Source: Propionibacteriales bacterium (GTDB lineage: Bacteria; Actinomycetota; Actinomycetes; Propionibacteriales; Propionibacteriaceae). From it: 7,040 nt of DNA. The DNA lies in the NCBI GenBank assembly GCA_017882655.1, contig JADGPB010000114.1, positions 1-7,040 on the forward strand, in the 5' to 3' direction. The notes under the pieces were generated by a model. The model made no database searches, had not been told where the DNA came from, and saw only the letters and a list, made by a program, of their open reading frames with translations. This document shows positions 4,681 to 7,040 of this stretch, in pieces (within the stretch, counting starts at the first letter, position 1; each line of letters opens with the position of its first letter). The position numbers and the translations under genes were made by a program.

Positions 4681-7040
4681 CCCCCTTCGTCCACCTCAGG
4701 GTGGCGTCGGGCTACTCGCTGCAGTACGGGGCGTCGCACCCGTCGGCGCTCGTGGCCCGCGCTGCCCAGCTCGGCTTCGACACGCTCGGCCTCACCGACA
4801 GGGACGGGTTGTACGGGGCGATCCGGTTCGCGAAGGCGTGCCTGTCCGCAGGCATAGCCCCCGTGATCGGCGTCGACCTCGCGGTGCCGGCCGTCGTGGC
4901 CCCCGAGAACCGCCGCGGACGAACCCCTGTCCGTGGTGGGCAGCTGCGCGACCCGCGCCACCCGCGGGTCGTCGTGACGGCCCGGTCGAAGGCGGGCTGG
5001 GCCGCGCTGTGCCGGCTGGTCTCGGGGGTCCACCTGACCGGGGAGCGAGGCTCAGCGCTCGCCACGCTCGACCAGATCGCCCAGGCGGCAGCGAGCGGCG
5101 ACCTGGTCGTACAGCTCGGCGCCGACTCGACGCTCGGCCTCGCCGCGGCGGACGGCCGTGTGGACGACGCGGCCGCCGAGCTCGCCCGGTGGCGCGCCGC
5201 GCTGCCTCCCGACACGCTGGTGGTCGCGCCGACCTGCCACGACGTGGCCGGTGACGGTGTCGGCTCGGAGCTGCAGGCGGCACGTATGGTCGCGCTGGCA
5301 GACGACTTTCGCGTGCCGGCGGTGCTCACCAACGCGGTACGGATGGCCGAGCGGCGGCAGGCGATGACGATCGACGTGCTCGACGCCGCCCGCCGGCTCG
5401 TACCGCTCGACGTGCGCAACGTCGACCGCCGCAACGCCGAGGGCTACCTCAAGGGCACCGAGGCGATGGTCGAGGTGGCGGAGCGGGTCGCGGCCAGAGC
5501 CGGCCGTGGTACCGGCGGCGCCGACCGGCTGCTGGGGCAGACCCGAGACCTGGGGCTTGGGTGTGCGCTCGACCCGCGCGCCGACATCGGTCTCGGCGAG
5601 ATCCACCTCCCCGAGCTCGCCGTGCTGGGGGTGAGCGGCGGCCAGGTCGAGGCGATCCGCGCGCTGCGTCAGCGTTGCGAGGCGGGGATGGGCGACCGGT
5701 ACCCGGGTGCCGGCACCTCGATCGAGCAGCGACTGTCCGAAGAGCTGGCGGTCATCGAGCACCTCGGCTTCGCCTCGTACTTCCTCACCGTCGCCGACGT
5801 CGTGGGGCTCATCCGAGGGCTCAACATCCGCTGCGCCGCGCGCGGCTCGGGCGCGGGCAGCCTCGTCAACTACCTGCTGGGCGTCTCCGGCGTCGACCCG
5901 ATCCGCTACAACCTCATCCTCGAGCGGTTCCTGTCGCCGCTGCGGCAGGCGCTGCCGGACATCGACCTCGACGTCGAGTCGGCGCGGCGCACCGAGGTGT
6001 ACGACGCGATACTGGCCACGTTCGGCGGCGACCGGGTGGCGTGCGTGGCGATGCTCGACACGTACAGGGTGCGTCATGCCGTACGCGACGTGGGCGCGGC
6101 GCTGTCGCTGCCGCCGGGCGAGGTCGACGCGATCGCCAAGACGTTCCCGCACATCCGGGCGCGCGACGCCCGCAACGCGCTGCGCGACCTGCCGGAGCTG
6201 CGTGCCGCCGGCCTCGGCGAACGCCGACTGAACGTGCTGTTCGACCTCGTCGAGTCGCTCGACGGGCTGCCGCGCCACGTCGCGCTCCACCCGTGCGGGG
6301 TGCTGCTCAGCGACGCGACCCTGCTCGACCGCACACCGGTCGAGGCGAGCTTCGGCGGCTACCCGATGAGCCAGTTCGACAAGGACGACGTCGAGGACAT
6401 CGGGCTGCTCAAGCTCGACGTGCTGGGGATCCGGATGCAGTCGGCGTTCGCCCATGCGCTGGACCAGATCGAGCGTACGGAGTCGGAGCACCTCGACATC
6501 GACTCCCTGGCGCCGTTCGACGACCCGGCCACGTACGACATGATCTCCAAGGCCGCGACGCTCGGCTGCTTCCAGATCGAGTCGCCCGGCCAGCGGGAGC
6601 TCGTCGCGAAGTTCTCGCCGGAGACGTTCGACGACATCATCATCGACATCTCGCTGTTCCGGCCGGGGCCGGTGAAGTCCGACATGATCACTCCGTTCCT
6701 CGAGGCCCGGCAGGGCTGGAAGGAGCCGTACTACCCGCATCCCGACATCGAGCCGGTGCTCGCCGAGACCTGCGGCGTCGTGGTCTTCCACGAGCAGATC
6801 ATCAAGCTCATCGCCGTCGCCACCGGCTGCAGCCTGGCGCAGGGCGACGAGGCGCGGCGGGCGCTGGGCGACCTGGAGGGGCAGGAGACCGTACGGCGCT
6901 GGTTCGTACCGGGAGCGCTGCGCCACGGCTACTCCCCGGAGCTCGTCGAGCGGCTGTGGGAGATCCTCACCTCGTTCGCGTCGTTCGGCTTCTGCAAGGC
7001 GCACGCGGCCGCGTTCGCGCTGCCCACGTACCAGTCGGCC
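4677..7040 (+). CDS. dnaE2: DnaE2-like (ImuC-like) error-prone DNA polymerase III alpha subunit, 3' truncated by window
   Basis: 788 residues are visible of an expected 1,050-1,200; the frame stays open to the window edge. It is a C-family polymerase. The N-terminal PHP domain (about 1-270) is degenerate: HLRVASGYSLQYG replaces the usual HxH...D motif (Arg8, Tyr17), TDRD (Arg42) replaces TDH, and TNAVR (Ala220, Arg222) replaces the D-x-H metal ligands, so metal-dependent proofreading is probably lost. The polymerase core is intact: RGSGAGSLVN (389-398), catalytic Asp430 and Asp432 in PDIDLDVES, and the third Asp581 in LLKLDVLGIR. Further family blocks are HPCGVLLSD, GCFQIESPGQREL, LFRPGPVKSDM, VVFHEQIIKL, RRALGD and FGFCKAHAAAFALPTYQSA. 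These fit the streptomycete-type DnaE2 used in damage-induced translesion synthesis rather than replicative DnaE1. The start overlaps the HEPN stop (ATGA) with only a weak Shine-Dalgarno. The C-terminal fingers end, HhH and OB regions are not visible. Confidence 0.92.
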   Translation, partial: MTPFVHLRVASGYSLQYGASHPSALVARAAQLGFDTLGLTDRDGLYGAIRFAKACLSAGIAPVIGVDLAVPAVVAPENRRGRTPVRGGQLRDPRHPRVVVTARSKAGWAALCRLVSGVHLTGERGSALATLDQIAQAAASGDLVVQLGADSTLGLAAADGRVDDAAAELARWRAALPPDTLVVAPTCHDVAGDGVGSELQAARMVALADDFRVPAVLTNAVRMAERRQAMTIDVLDAARRLVPLDVRNVDRRNAEGYLKGTEAMVEVAERVAARAGRGTGGADRLLGQTRDLGLGCALDPRADIGLGEIHLPELAVLGVSGGQVEAIRALRQRCEAGMGDRYPGAGTSIEQRLSEELAVIEHLGFASYFLTVADVVGLIRGLNIRCAARGSGAGSLVNYLLGVSGVDPIRYNLILERFLSPLRQALPDIDLDVESARRTEVYDAILATFGGDRVACVAMLDTYRVRHAVRDVGAALSLPPGEVDAIAKTFPHIRARDARNALRDLPELRAAGLGERRLNVLFDLVESLDGLPRHVALHPCGVLLSDATLLDRTPVEASFGGYPMSQFDKDDVEDIGLLKLDVLGIRMQSAFAHALDQIERTESEHLDIDSLAPFDDPATYDMISKAATLGCFQIESPGQRELVAKFSPETFDDIIIDISLFRPGPVKSDMITPFLEARQGWKEPYYPHPDIEPVLAETCGVVVFHEQIIKLIAVATGCSLAQGDEARRALGDLEGQETVRRWFVPGALRHGYSPELVERLWEILTSFASFGFCKAHAAAFALPTYQSA

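Noticed and set aside
5052..7004. A 650-codon open frame on the - strand opposite dnaE2.
   Set aside because: It is an antisense shadow of high-GC coding sequence: its translation is repetitive Arg/Val/Leu/Glu-rich text without a recognisable domain, and the + strand frame carries complete DnaE motifs across the same bases.

Overview
The window is a high-GC, gene-dense piece of an actinomycete chromosome with every gene on the + strand. Strong GC preference at third codon positions, GTG starts, ATGA/TGATG gene overlaps, the coproporphyrin-type haem genes and a mycobacterial/streptomycete-type LexA box all point to Actinomycetota. The order hemH-hemB-...-hemL recalls the haem cluster of Propionibacterium, so Propionibacteriales is a reasonable guess, but the order Actinomycetales/Streptomycetales cannot be excluded from sequence reading alone.

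Region 1 (1-3671) is the tail of a haem biosynthesis operon: the 3' end of hemQ (coproheme decarboxylase), hemH/cpfC (coproporphyrin ferrochelatase), hemB (porphobilinogen synthase) and hemL (glutamate-1-semialdehyde aminomutase). HemL makes 5-aminolevulinate, HemB condenses two of these into porphobilinogen, HemH inserts iron into coproporphyrin III, and HemQ decarboxylates coproheme to haem b. Early and late steps are therefore co-transcribed, while the middle steps (hemA, hemC, hemD, hemE, hemY) lie outside the window.

Region 2 (3672-3889) is a 218-base control region. It has a plausible promoter (TTGCGT, 18 bases, TATAGT), a perfect 16-bp LexA/SOS palindrome (TCGAACATACGTTCGA, 3713-3728) just downstream of the -10, and then a long leader that can fold into a very strong stem-loop (3778-3821). 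The loop of that stem is complementary over 8 bases to a segment just downstream (3829-3836), a pseudoknot-capable layout.

Region 3 (3890-7040, open at the right edge) is an SOS-type mutagenesis/translesion cassette: a DUF6504 protein, a SAV_6107-type HEPN-domain protein and a DnaE2-like (ImuC-like) C-family DNA polymerase whose polymerase aspartates are intact but whose PHP nuclease motifs are degenerate. The three genes are tightly coupled (11-base gap, then a 4-base ATGA overlap). No Y-family ImuB-like gene lies between the promoter and the polymerase, which is the most interesting structural point of the cassette. The window holds no tRNA, rRNA, CRISPR array, insertion sequence or phage gene that I can see.
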